From the NCBI RefSeq assembly GCF_000230735.2, contig NC_019962.1:3286001-3350000 (forward strand): a DNA stretch of 64,000 nt, in the 5' to 3' direction. A program made the translations under genes and the position numbers. The notes below the pieces were generated by a model that worked only from the letters and a program-made list of their open reading frames with translations, searched no databases and was not told the DNA's origin. Source of the stretch: Natrinema pellirubrum DSM 15624. Its GTDB lineage: Archaea > Halobacteriota > Halobacteria > Halobacteriales > Natrialbaceae. Below, piece by piece: positions 1 through 7,922 of the stretch (its first letter is position 1; each line of letters opens with the position of its first letter).

Positions 1-1008
1 CCCCTGATAGCGCATCCCGCCGGGGACGACCCGGTCGTCCTGAACCGCGGTGAGCTGGCTGCCGGCGGAGTCGTTTGCCAGCCGCTTGCGAACGTTGCCG
101 ATGGCGTATCGGGGCGTGATCCCCCAGAGGTGGAGGATCACGTCGGGATCTTCCTCGAGCATCGCCTCGTAGCCGACGGTGCCCCAGTCGCGCTCCCAGT
201 CCCGGTCGGCGAAGACGTCGCGGGCCCCGAGCGGGCGCGTGTCCGCCTGCCAGTAGCCGTCCGCATTGAGGTGGTAGGCGAAGAACTGGCCGTCGTCCAG
301 CGTGACGCGGGCGACCGTCGGCCGCTCGCTCTCGGGCGGGAGCTTCGACGCGATGTGTGAACGCAGGTCGGCGTGGACTTCGGCGAGGGCCTCGTAGCGT
401 TCTTCCTCGCGAAAGACCGCGGCGACCCGCTCGAACAGCTCCCAGAGCGTGTAGTACTCGTAGCTGTCGGCGTAGGCCGACGCGGGCTCGCTGTGGACGC
501 CGCTGTGGAAGTTGCCGACCCACGGGCCGATCTGATCGGCGACGTCCGCGATCCTCGAGTCGTCCCAGTCGTCGTCGGTCTTGACGGGGTAGGACGGGTC
601 GAGGAAGTGAACGTCGCTGTCGAGGGCGTAGAGTTGCTCTTCGCTGAGTCCCTCCGCGAGGGGGTTCTCGAGCCCTTCCCACTCGAAGGACACGCCCTCG
701 AGGCGGTCGTAGTAGGTGTTCATCGTCGCGCCGGACATGTCGGGCGCAAAGAGGGTGGTGACCGCGTCGCCATGACCGAGTGCGACGGCCATGTCCGCAT
801 ACTGGGGGAAGGAGACGAAGGCGTCCTCGGGAACGGAATCGAACTCGACCTCGCCCATCGGGGCCATCGAGACGGTATAGGAGTCGCCATCGCTCGTCGA
901 TTCGGAATCGATTCCGCCGATACAGCCGGCTACTGCCGCACTGCCGGCCGCGATACCCGTCGCGACGAACGCGCGACGGCTTCGGTCCGCCTGTGGGGTC
1001 GGATCCAT
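1..1008 (-). CDS. Iron-siderophore (or related) ABC transporter substrate-binding lipoprotein, partial
   Basis: The 3' end lies outside the window; 336 codons are visible. The N-terminus reads MDPTPQADRSRRAFVATG, a twin-arginine signal, followed by a lipobox-like AVAGC (Cys at about residue 29), so the protein should be exported by Tat and anchored in the membrane by lipid. The body has the periplasmic-binding layout of FepB/BtuF-type proteins, with a late segment (DPDVILHLWGI) typical of iron-complex binding proteins. The gene is preceded by a perfect DtxR-type palindrome directly upstream of its ATG, which supports an iron role. A cobalamin or haem ligand cannot be excluded. The start at 1008 is the first ATG before the Tat motif. 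Confidence 0.8.
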   Translation of the reverse strand, partial: MDPTPQADRSRRAFVATGIAAGSAAVAGCIGGIDSESTSDGDSYTVSMAPMGEVEFDSVPEDAFVSFPQYADMAVALGHGDAVTTLFAPDMSGATMNTYYDRLEGVSFEWEGLENPLAEGLSEEQLYALDSDVHFLDPSYPVKTDDDWDDSRIADVADQIGPWVGNFHSGVHSEPASAYADSYEYYTLWELFERVAAVFREEERYEALAEVHADLRSHIASKLPPESERPTVARVTLDDGQFFAYHLNADGYWQADTRPLGARDVFADRDWERDWGTVGYEAMLEEDPDVILHLWGITPRYAIGNVRKRLANDSAGSQLTAVQDDRVVPGGMRYQG

Positions 1009-1013
1009 ACGAT

Positions 1014-1027
1014 TTAGGCGCGCCTAA
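1014..1027. promoter_or_regulatory. Perfect DtxR/IdeR-type iron operator palindrome
   Basis: The 14-mer TTAGGCGCGCCTAA is its own reverse complement and lies 5 nt upstream of the ATG of the substrate-binding lipoprotein. It matches the half-site pattern TTAGG..CCTAA of the DtxR family, known in haloarchaea as SirR/Idr regulators. Its position at or downstream of the likely transcription start fits repression when iron is replete. Confidence 0.7.
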
Positions 1028-1048
1028 TTATTCAAAAAGCGTTCGGTT

Positions 1049-1062
1049 TTAGGTTGGCCGAA
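1049..1062. promoter_or_regulatory. Second, degenerate DtxR-type half-site pair
   Basis: TTAGGTTGGCCGAA keeps the left half-site TTAGG and has one mismatch in the right half (CCGAA for CCTAA). It is centred 35 bp upstream of the perfect operator, so two regulator dimers could flank the promoter of the lipoprotein gene. The SIMPL gene ends at 1099 and reads the same way. Confidence 0.4.
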
Positions 1063-1098
1063 AACGTTGCGGTCCGCCGGACGGGCCCGCCGAAACGG

Positions 1099-1857
1099 TC
1101 ACTCCTCGAAGTCGTAGGTGACCGTCACGCTCGCGGTCACGCTGACCGGATCGGCGTCGATTTCGGTCGGCGGGGCCCCGCCGGCACCGCCGGCCGCGTC
1201 GTCGCTGGCTTCGGTACGGACCGTATGCACCTGTACGTCACCGGTCGTAACGGCCGCCGTTCCCGTGATCTCGACCTCGCGGTTGTCGGCGATGTGTGCC
1301 GCCTCCGCGTCGGCGTTCGCGAGCGCGGCGTCGATCGCGTCCTCGCGTAGCGTCGATCGGGTCTCCTCCTGTAGCGTAAACCGGACCCGGCCGACGTCGT
1401 CGGCACCGGCCTCGATCGCGGCGTCGATGACCTCGCCGACCCGGTCGACATCGGAGAGGGTCACGTCGAACGAGTGAGACCCCTCGAACCCGTCGGTCTC
1501 GCGCCCGCGAGCGGGATGGACGCGGTACCGCCCCTCCTCGACGTTCTCGTCGGGGATGCCGAGGTCGTCGAAGGTCTCGCGGAGCCGTTCGGCACCGCTG
1601 GCGAGTTCGTCGGTGACCGCGTCGGCGCTTTCGCCGGTCGCAGTGACCCCGACATCGACCGTCGCCTGATCCGGTTCGGCCTCGACCTCACCGTCGGCAC
1701 TCACCGTGATCTCGCCGTCGGCATCGTCGTTCGTGTTCGAGTCCGTAGTCGACCCCGACTCGGGGTCGTCGTCGCCCTCGGTCGCGCTTCCGGTACATCC
1801 TGCCACTGCGGCCGCGAGCCCGATACTCGAGGCCGCGAGGAATCGTCGTCGATCCAT
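1099..1857 (-). CDS. SIMPL domain (DUF541) lipoprotein
   Basis: The protein has 252 aa. The N-terminus MDRRRFLAASSIGLAAAVAGC is a Tat-type lipoprotein signal with the lipobox Cys at residue 21. A low-complexity Asp/Ser/Thr linker follows to about residue 48. The rest is a SIMPL (DUF541) domain, seen as ITVSADGEVEAEPDQATVDVGV at its start, a central GxxFEGSHSFDVTLSDVDRVGEVIDAAIEAGADDV block and the terminal SVTASVTVTYDF strand. Family members are exported proteins of unclear molecular function, some linked to stress protection. The gene is monocistronic, since the next gene (cysK) reads away from it. Confidence 0.9.
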   Translation of the reverse strand: MDRRRFLAASSIGLAAAVAGCTGSATEGDDDPESGSTTDSNTNDDADGEITVSADGEVEAEPDQATVDVGVTATGESADAVTDELASGAERLRETFDDLGIPDENVEEGRYRVHPARGRETDGFEGSHSFDVTLSDVDRVGEVIDAAIEAGADDVGRVRFTLQEETRSTLREDAIDAALANADAEAAHIADNREVEITGTAAVTTGDVQVHTVRTEASDDAAGGAGGAPPTEIDADPVSVTASVTVTYDFEE

Positions 1858-1993
1858 ACTGAACGCTCGTTCGGAAACGGAAAAAAGCCCGCCCCAAGCT
1901 CAAACGTGTCTTTGAGCCAGGGCCGCGAGTCACGAACCCGTACGAACCTGTTCGGGATAACGCGGACTGGCGTCCTCGCCAGTGATTCGGGTG

Positions 1994-2938
1994 ATGGACT
2001 CATCGCTTCCCGCCGCAGCCGAGATCGATGCCGCAGCGACCGTCGACGAACTGATCGGCGAGACGCCGCTGTTGCGACTCGATGCCGTCGCCGACAACTG
2101 TGTCGGGAAAGTCGAGGCGGCCAACCCCTACTCCGTCAAAGACCGGATCGCGCGGGCGATCATCGATGCCGCCGAGCGCGAGGGCGCTCTCGAGCCCGGC
2201 GGCACCGTCGTCGAATCGACCAGCGGCAACACGGGGATCGGGCTGGCGGCCGTCTCGGCCGCTCGAGGCTACGACTGTGTGCTGACGATGCCCGAATCGA
2301 TGTCGACCGAGCGCCGCCAGCTCCTGCGGGCGCTGGGGGCCGACCTCGAGCTGACCCCTGCCGAGGACGGGATGGGCGGCGCCAACGAGCGGGCCGCGGA
2401 AATCGTCGCCGATCGGGAGAACGCCGTCCTCGCGGGCCAGTTCGAGAACGAGGCCAACCCGACGGCCCACCGGGAGACGACCGGCCCCGAGATCTGGGCG
2501 GCTACGGACGGCGCGGTCGACGCGGTCGTCGCCGGTGTCGGGACCGGCGGCACGATCACGGGCGTCTCGGAGTACATCAAGGAAGAGCGGGGGAAGACCG
2601 AGTTCACGTCGGTCGCGGTCGAACCCGCCGAGTCGCCGACCCTCTCGGAACTCAGTTCCGACGGCCACGACATCCAGGGGATCGGCCCCGGCTTCGTCCC
2701 GGAGATCCTCCGGACCGAACTCGTCGACGAGGTCCGGGCCGTCGAGGCCGACGACGCCAGGGCCGCGGCCCGGACACTCGGCCGCGAGGAGGGGTTGCTC
2801 GTGGGCATCTCCGCCGGTGCAGCGATCGCGGCCGCCGCCGACTACGCCGCCGACAACCCCGACGAACTGATCGTCGTCGTCCTCCCCGACACCGGCGAAC
2901 GCTACCTCTCGACGGACCTCTACGACATCGAGGACTGA
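1994..2938 (+). CDS. cysK: Cysteine synthase (O-acetylserine/O-phosphoserine sulfhydrylase family, PLP)
   Basis: The protein has 314 aa and makes cysteine from an activated serine and sulfide in the cytoplasm. Visible motifs are NPYSVKDR with the PLP-binding Lys49, the substrate loop STSGNTG (residues 75-81), the phosphate-binding GTGGTITG (183-190) and a C-terminal GISAGA. The length is normal for CysK/CysM without a CBS domain. I chose ATG 1994 over the in-frame GTG at 1982 because it starts just before the typical N-terminal helix and haloarchaeal genes are often leaderless. Which acyl-serine donor is used cannot be told from sequence alone. Confidence 0.93.
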   Translation: MDSSLPAAAEIDAAATVDELIGETPLLRLDAVADNCVGKVEAANPYSVKDRIARAIIDAAEREGALEPGGTVVESTSGNTGIGLAAVSAARGYDCVLTMPESMSTERRQLLRALGADLELTPAEDGMGGANERAAEIVADRENAVLAGQFENEANPTAHRETTGPEIWAATDGAVDAVVAGVGTGGTITGVSEYIKEERGKTEFTSVAVEPAESPTLSELSSDGHDIQGIGPGFVPEILRTELVDEVRAVEADDARAAARTLGREEGLLVGISAGAAIAAAADYAADNPDELIVVVLPDTGERYLSTDLYDIED

Positions 2939-3068
2939 CCGCGGACTCGAGTCGTGGAACCCGCCTCGAGCGCGACTGATCCGGGAATCGCGTCGCACTC
3001 GAGCGATGGTATCGGCAGGACGTGCGGCCCCAGCCACACTTAACCGGGTCCTGTGCAATGCATCGCTC

Positions 3069-3857
3069 ATGGAATCCGTTGGCAGTGGCCTCGCGGCGAT
3101 CGACTGGCACGACGACCGGGCCGACGTCTACCTCTCGCGACCCGACAAGCGAAACGCGATGACCGTCCCGCTCATGGACGACCTCATCACGGCCTTCGAG
3201 CGGGTCGACGCCGACGAGGACATCCGTGCCGCCACCCTGCTCGGCGAAGGGCCGGTCTTCTGTGCCGGGATGGACCTCGAGATGATGCGCGACCGGGTCG
3301 AGCCCGACGCTGGGATCGACCGCAACAAATTCCCCGAGGTCCTCGAGACGATCGAGGAGACCCGCCAACCGGTCGTGGTCGGCATCAAACGCGCCGCGCC
3401 CGCGGGCGCGTTCGAACTCACGCTGCCCTGTGACTTCCGGATCATCGGCCGAAACGCGAAGTACGGCCTGCTCGAGGTCCAACTGGGGACCTTCCCCCAT
3501 GCAGGGGGCACGCAGCGGCTCCCCCGGCTGGTCGGACTCTCGAAGGCCAAAGAGATCGTCCTGACCGGCGAGTTCGTCGACCCCGAGGAGGCCGCCGACA
3601 TCGGCCTGGCCCACGAGGTCGTCGACACCGACGACGTCGACGAGCGGGCGAAGGCCTTCGCCGACAAACTCTGTGAGAACGCGCCGCTCGGTCTGCGAAA
3701 CGCGAAGAAAGCCCTCAACGCCGCCCTCGAGACCCCCCTCGAGCAGGGGCTGGCCTACGAGCGCCAACTGGCCTACGAGATCGACGACACCCACGACTAC
3801 CGCGAGGGGTTCGAGGCGCGACTCGAGGGCCGGGAACCCGAGTTCCGCGGCGAATAA
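3069..3857 (+). CDS. Enoyl-CoA hydratase/isomerase family protein
   Basis: The 262-aa protein has a crotonase fold. The oxyanion-hole segments are GPVFCAGMDLEMM (about residues 62-74) and the central RAAPAGAFELTLPCDFRI. The second usually reads GGGLELA, so the PAGAFEL variant is slightly unusual. The C-terminal helix with NAKKALNAALETPLEQGLAYER is typical. A role in fatty-acid or amino-acid acyl-CoA degradation is likely, with hydration of 2-enoyl-CoA the default reaction. ATG 3069 is preferred to GTG 3006 because the family begins a few residues before the first strand. Confidence 0.85.
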   Translation: MESVGSGLAAIDWHDDRADVYLSRPDKRNAMTVPLMDDLITAFERVDADEDIRAATLLGEGPVFCAGMDLEMMRDRVEPDAGIDRNKFPEVLETIEETRQPVVVGIKRAAPAGAFELTLPCDFRIIGRNAKYGLLEVQLGTFPHAGGTQRLPRLVGLSKAKEIVLTGEFVDPEEAADIGLAHEVVDTDDVDERAKAFADKLCENAPLGLRNAKKALNAALETPLEQGLAYERQLAYEIDDTHDYREGFEARLEGREPEFRGE

Positions 3858-3887
3858 CAGGTGGTGGGGCGGGCCCGCGGTATCACA

Positions 3888-4787
3888 TCAGCGCCGGTCG
3901 TAGACCCGAACTGCCCGGTCGTGGCGCTCCGAGAGCCCGTTGGGGTTCCGTCGGCTCGAGCGGTCGGCATAGCGGGCGCGGACGCCGTCCCAGAGCCCGC
4001 GGGCGATGTTTTCGGTGACATCGACGCCGTCCGAGACCCAGCCGGTCGGCGTCGCCTCGCCGGCGGCCAGTCGGCGGACGCCGCCGGCACCGTCCCGGAG
4101 CGCGCTCCCGACGGTCCGGGCGAACACGCTCGGCCGGGGGCCGTAGTTCTTCGCGAGTCGGTAGGACAGCGAGCGGTAGGTCGGCCCCCAGTCGGGGTCG
4201 GCCCGGCCGCCGTCGGTCCCGACCTCACGGCGGGCGGCCATCGCCGCGTCCCACGAGACCTCGTACTCGAGGCCGGCCACGCGGTGGGCACAGTCGCACT
4301 CGCTTTCCTGGACGAGGTACTCGTCGAACCCGTCCAATGCCTCGAGGACGGACCGCTCGAAGGCGACGTTGTCGCCGTGAAACTCCGTCACCGTCCGGCC
4401 GCCGATCCGCCGGGGCGAGCGATCGCGCTCGCGATCGGACCCGCCGGTGATGGGGCCGGTGACGACATCGGTCTCGTCGGCCATCGCCCCCTCGATGGCC
4501 GGATACCAGCTGTGATCGATCGTGTACTCGCCGTCGAGGAAGGCGATCGCGTCTCCCGTCGCGAGTTCGAGGCCGGCGTTTCGGGAGACGCCGGGGTTTC
4601 GCTCGGAGATCTCGACGAGGACATCGACGTCGTCGCGATCACGGACGACGCCAGTGGTCCCGTCCGAGGACGGGCCGTTGACGACGATGATTTCCGTCGA
4701 CGACGGCGTTCGTCCCCCGAGGGCGTCGAGACACGACGGCAACCGCTCCCGGTCGTTCAGCGTCGAGACGACTACCGAGAGCTCCAT
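3888..4787 (-). CDS. Glycosyltransferase family 2 protein
   Basis: The 299-aa protein begins MELSVVVSTLNDRERLPSCLDAL, the first strand of a GT-A fold. It continues with IIVVNGPSSDGTTGVV and the metal/nucleotide motif region AIAFLDGEYTIDHSWYPAI (a DxD-like DGE). The C-terminal third is rich in Arg and has no obvious membrane span. It would transfer a sugar from a nucleotide- or dolichol-linked donor, perhaps in N-glycan or glycolipid assembly. The start at 4787 removes a 19-codon extension that would overlap the neighbouring methyltransferase. That gene lies upstream in the same direction, 53 nt away. Confidence 0.85.
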   Translation of the reverse strand: MELSVVVSTLNDRERLPSCLDALGGRTPSSTEIIVVNGPSSDGTTGVVRDRDDVDVLVEISERNPGVSRNAGLELATGDAIAFLDGEYTIDHSWYPAIEGAMADETDVVTGPITGGSDRERDRSPRRIGGRTVTEFHGDNVAFERSVLEALDGFDEYLVQESECDCAHRVAGLEYEVSWDAAMAARREVGTDGGRADPDWGPTYRSLSYRLAKNYGPRPSVFARTVGSALRDGAGGVRRLAAGEATPTGWVSDGVDVTENIARGLWDGVRARYADRSSRRNPNGLSERHDRAVRVYDRR

Positions 4788-4840
4788 ACGTCCCGGTACG
4801 GGCTCCTGATAGTAAATAGATTGGATTGACCCCGATGCCG

Positions 4841-5548
4841 TCACCGAACGCGCGCGTTCCAGTACGATACCGACGCGAAGTGATCGGTGACCGGGAGCGT
4901 CCCAACCGCCTCGTCGATCGCCCGAAGTGGCGAGGCGAGCGCGTTCGGAATCGATCGATACAACCCGTAGGGGAGGAGGAAGTCGTCTTCCACGTCGACG
5001 AGCGTGAGATCGGTCTTCGCGAGCAGGACCGCCACTTCGCTCTTCGAGTAGAGTCGGGACCCCATCGGCAGCGCCCAGTTGTAGACGCTCCGGCTCGAGA
5101 ACCGATTGAACGTATCGAAGACGATCTGATCGCGGGCCACCCGTCGCATCTCCTCGAGGAAGGCCTCGGGGTCGTCAGCGAGGTGGAAAAACCGCATCGC
5201 GATGACGGTATCGAAGTGATCGTCCGGGAACGGCAGCCGCCCCGCGTCCCCCCGGAGGAACTCCAGCGTTCCCGAAAGCTCGTCCTGTTTCGCCTTCCGT
5301 CGTCCCTGCTGTAACATCGCCGCCGAGATGTCGAGTCCGACGACGTCAGCCCCCTGGTGGGCCAGCATGACCGTAAACCGCCCGGTACCACAGGCGATCT
5401 CGAGGACCTTGCGGTCCTCGACCGGCATGATGGCCTCGAGGACGGCCTCCTTCTCTCGGCGGTCGATCAGCTGGCCGCCCCGGGAGAAGCGCTTGTCGTC
5501 GTATTCCTCGGCGATGTCGTCGGCTTGGTACCACTCCTGTCCTTTCAC
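4841..5548 (-). CDS. Class I SAM-dependent methyltransferase
   Basis: The 235-aa protein is of the UbiE/Methyltransf_11 type. Motif I is KVLEIACGTGRFTVMLA (about residues 47-63), motif II includes VVGLDISAAMLQQG, the post-II region is LRGDAGRLPFPDDHFDTV and post-III is RDQIVFDTFNR. The substrate is unknown. It is co-directional with the glycosyltransferase 53 nt downstream, so the pair may modify the same lipid or glycan. The divergent upstream region carries a perfect 14-bp palindrome. Confidence 0.87.
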   Translation of the reverse strand: MKGQEWYQADDIAEEYDDKRFSRGGQLIDRREKEAVLEAIMPVEDRKVLEIACGTGRFTVMLAHQGADVVGLDISAAMLQQGRRKAKQDELSGTLEFLRGDAGRLPFPDDHFDTVIAMRFFHLADDPEAFLEEMRRVARDQIVFDTFNRFSSRSVYNWALPMGSRLYSKSEVAVLLAKTDLTLVDVEDDFLLPYGLYRSIPNALASPLRAIDEAVGTLPVTDHFASVSYWNARVR

Positions 5549-5758
5549 ACTGAGCGAATCTACTGTCGCGATGGGATAAAACGATACTGGAGTCGACTGA
5601 CGAATCGGTGTCGACGGCAGTTACCCACCCGCCTGCGGTCGATCGGAGCCGGGCACAATATATTGTGTTAATACCTCATTCATATGCCTTATACAAACTG
5701 CATTGTTCGTATCCACATATAGGGAAGCTTTACCACTGGCGATTGCACTCAAGTGGGT
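5549..5758. promoter_or_regulatory. Divergent AT-rich promoter region with a 14-bp perfect palindrome
   Basis: The 210-bp gap separates the methyltransferase (minus) from a small winged-helix gene (plus). It is far richer in A+T than its surroundings from about 5652 to 5745. CACAATATATTGTG at 5654-5667 is a perfect palindrome, and two further AT-rich tracts (near 5677-5690 and 5712-5730) could hold TATA elements for the plus-strand gene. Confidence 0.55.
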
Positions 5759-6040
5759 ATGAGCATGAGTACAGCCGAGGACCGTGGCGCTGCTGCCGAA
5801 GAAACGCTGTCGGAGGACGAATACCGCGACCGACTCCGCGATCTGCCCCCGAGCGCGAAACTCGTTGCGAAAGTTCTCGAGACCGACTCGCCGCTCTCGC
5901 AGGGCCAACTCGCCGAGGAGTCGCTGCTGCCCGACCGCACCGTCCGCTACGCCCTCAATCGCCTCGAAGACGTCGGACTGGTCGGCTCCCGATACAGCTT
6001 CCGCGACGCGCGCAAACAGGTCTACTACCTGAATCACTGA
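5759..6040 (+). CDS. Small winged-helix (MarR/TrmB-like) transcriptional regulator
   Basis: The 93-aa protein is a single winged helix-turn-helix. LPPSAKLVAKVLETDSPLSQGQLAEESLLPDRTVRYALNRLEDVGLVGSRYSFRDARKQVYYL shows helix 1, the recognition helix (DRTVRYALNRLEDVGL) and the wing. No ligand-binding domain is present. ATG 5759 is chosen over GTG 5753. Its AT-rich upstream region holds a perfect palindrome that could be its own operator. The target genes are unknown. Confidence 0.8.
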   Translation: MSMSTAEDRGAAAEETLSEDEYRDRLRDLPPSAKLVAKVLETDSPLSQGQLAEESLLPDRTVRYALNRLEDVGLVGSRYSFRDARKQVYYLNH

Positions 6041-6141
6041 CCGGCTCGCCGCCCACGTCTCCACTGCTCGGGGGAGCGGGGAGGGGTCGAGTGCCGGTCG
6101 CCGCCGATACGTCTTTTTTCACCCGGTCGTACTGTCCTGAC

Positions 6142-6966
6142 ATGCACGTTACTCGGTGGTCCGTCCCCGTCGCGACGCGCGCGCCGTCCGGCGACACCAA
6201 CGCGTACCTCCTCGAGGGAGCGAAACCGTCCTCGGACGGCGGGTCCAGCCCCGAATCGGCGATCCTCGTCGACCCCGCGGCTCGAACCGACGCCCTCGAC
6301 CGGGCGGTCTGCGACCGATCCGTCGATCACGTTCTCGTCACCCACACCCACCCCGATCACGTCGGTGCCGTCGCGGCCTACGCGGCCGAAACCGACGCGA
6401 CGGTCTGGGCCCGCTACGGCCGCGCCGACCGCTTTCGCGACGCGACCGGGATCGAGCCCGACCGCACCTTCACGCCGGGGACCGAAATTCCGCTCGGCGA
6501 GGAGCGAGTTCGCGTTCTCGACGCGCCCGGCCACGCGCCGGACCACGTCGCCCTCGAGGCCGGCCACGGCGGCCCGATCTGCTGTGGTGATTGTGCCGTC
6601 CGCGAGGGTAGCGTCGTCGTCGGCGCGCCCGAGGGGGACATGCGCGCGTACGTGACGACTCTCCGTCGCCTCTGGGCGGCCGATCCGCCGGCACTGTATC
6701 CCGGCCACGGCCCCGAGATCGACGCCCCCCGCGAAACCCTCGAGCGACTGCTTACCCACCGGGCCGACCGCGAGCAGCGCGTCCGCGAGGCCGTCACCGG
6801 TGGCGCGGACACGCTCGAGAGGATCCTCGCGGCGGCCTACGACAAGGACCTCTCAGGGGTGGAAGACCTCGCACAGGCGACGGTCCTGGCCCACCTCGAG
6901 AAACTCGCCGTCGAGGGACGGGTCGAGTGGGACGGCGAGCGCGCCGCACCGTCCGCGGACGACTGA
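6142..6966 (+). CDS. MBL-fold metallo-hydrolase with C-terminal winged helix (LACTB2-like)
   Basis: The 274-aa protein carries the metal-binding motif THTHPDHVGA (about residues 68-77), a later GHAPDHV and PALYPGHGPEI, matching the histidine ligands of the metallo-beta-lactamase fold. The last about 70 residues form a small helical winged-helix-like region (LERILAAAYDKDLSGVEDLAQATVLAHLEKLAVEGRVEW), as in the LACTB2/glyoxalase II-like group. The substrate is not identifiable; thioester or phosphodiester hydrolysis is possible. It reads the same way as the next gene, 30 nt downstream. Confidence 0.85.
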   Translation: MHVTRWSVPVATRAPSGDTNAYLLEGAKPSSDGGSSPESAILVDPAARTDALDRAVCDRSVDHVLVTHTHPDHVGAVAAYAAETDATVWARYGRADRFRDATGIEPDRTFTPGTEIPLGEERVRVLDAPGHAPDHVALEAGHGGPICCGDCAVREGSVVVGAPEGDMRAYVTTLRRLWAADPPALYPGHGPEIDAPRETLERLLTHRADREQRVREAVTGGADTLERILAAAYDKDLSGVEDLAQATVLAHLEKLAVEGRVEWDGERAAPSADD

Positions 6967-6996
6967 CTTTTCCGCCTCGACCCCCTCCCCTCGAGC

Positions 6997-7716
6997 GTGC
7001 AATCGCTCGAAGCCGAACTCGAAGACGCCCGCCAGCTCTCGATCGCCGACCTCGCGGACGCGATCGAGTCCATCGGCTTCGAGTGTACCCGCTGTGGGGC
7101 CTGCTGTACGGGCGAGGCCGAGGACGATCACACCGCGACGGTGTTCCCCGACGAAGTCCGCGACCTCGAGGAAAGCGACGAGTACGACGGGGACTACGAC
7201 TGGCGCGATATCGCCCGACCGATGCCGTACGGCCTCTCGGAGACCGAGGACGGCGATCTCGAGGGCGAGACCTTCGAGTGGGCCTTACAGACCGACGACT
7301 GCGGCGACTGTACGTTCTACGAGGAAGACGACTCGGGCACGGGCGCGTGTGCCGCACACGGGGATCGGCCGCTGATCTGTCGGACCTACCCCTTCAGCGT
7401 CGCGCTCGCGGGCACCAGCCAGCCGATGGGCGAGGTGGTCGACAGCGTTGCGCTGGAAGCGCAACGGGAAGCCGGCGAAGCCGGCGACGAGGCCGGGATG
7501 GTCCGCGCCCACGAGTGCGAGGGGCTGGGCCGCGACATCTCGAGAGCCGACGCCGAGGAGTTGGCTCGAGCGCTGAAGGAACGGGCCGTGCGGGAACTCG
7601 AGGAGGCCATCGCCGTTCGGGACAACTACGCGCCCGCCGATCCAGACCCAGGCGAGGTCGTCGTCCACGACTCCGAGGGTGCGAAGCGGGCCGATGGGAC
7701 GCCGCTCGAGGAGTAA
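6997..7716 (+). CDS. YkgJ family cysteine-cluster protein
   Basis: The 239-aa protein starts with GTG. The core signature is FECTRCGACCTG (Cys residues at about 29, 32, 35 and 36), followed by CGDCTFY and ACAAHGDRPLICRTYPFSV. This is the YkgJ/FliB-like cysteine cluster expected to bind zinc or an Fe-S cluster. The acidic C-terminus (GLGRDISRADAEELARALKERAVRELEE) is haloarchaeal. The function is unknown. Its 3' end is followed by a cluster of three hairpins shared with the convergent TRAM gene. Confidence 0.85.
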   Translation: MQSLEAELEDARQLSIADLADAIESIGFECTRCGACCTGEAEDDHTATVFPDEVRDLEESDEYDGDYDWRDIARPMPYGLSETEDGDLEGETFEWALQTDDCGDCTFYEEDDSGTGACAAHGDRPLICRTYPFSVALAGTSQPMGEVVDSVALEAQREAGEAGDEAGMVRAHECEGLGRDISRADAEELARALKERAVRELEEAIAVRDNYAPADPDPGEVVVHDSEGAKRADGTPLEE

Positions 7717-7770
7717 CAAAAGAAGAAACCGACGGCTCGAGCAGTGGGACTTCTTAGGAGCAGTCCTGTA

Positions 7771-7789
7771 CGGCGCGCTCCGCGCGCCG
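7771..7789. repeat. Hairpin after the YkgJ gene
   Basis: CGGCGCG and CGCGCCG form a perfect 7-bp stem around a 5-nt loop (CTCCG). It is the first of three hairpins in the 206-bp convergent gap. Confidence 0.55.
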
Positions 7790-7812
7790 TTTCACCGAGC
7801 GCTCGCGTTTCC

Positions 7813-7837
7813 GAGGGCTTCGCTTCGTTCAGCCCTC
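7813..7837. repeat. Hairpin with conserved GAACGAAGCGA loop
   Basis: Read on the minus strand, the stem GAGGGCT/AGCCCTC (7 bp) closes the 11-nt loop GAACGAAGCGA. The same loop, with unrelated stems, recurs beside the tRNA-His and tRNA-Phe genes in this window. Confidence 0.6.
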
Positions 7838-7870
7838 GCCCCGCTCGCGCTCGGCCTTTTTTGGTCCAGA

Positions 7871-7914
7871 TTTTTTGCGCGAGAGGTCGGCTCCGCCGAC
7901 CCGAGCGCAAAAAA
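7871..7914. terminator. Bidirectional intrinsic terminator-like hairpin
   Basis: TTTTTTGCGC (7871-7880) pairs with GCGCAAAAAA (7905-7914) and, inside, GGTCGGC (7885-7891) pairs with GCCGACC (7895-7901) over a 3-nt loop. The outer T6/A6 arms give a U-tract on both strands, suiting the convergent YkgJ and TRAM genes. Confidence 0.75.
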
Positions 7915-7922
7915 GGTGGTCT

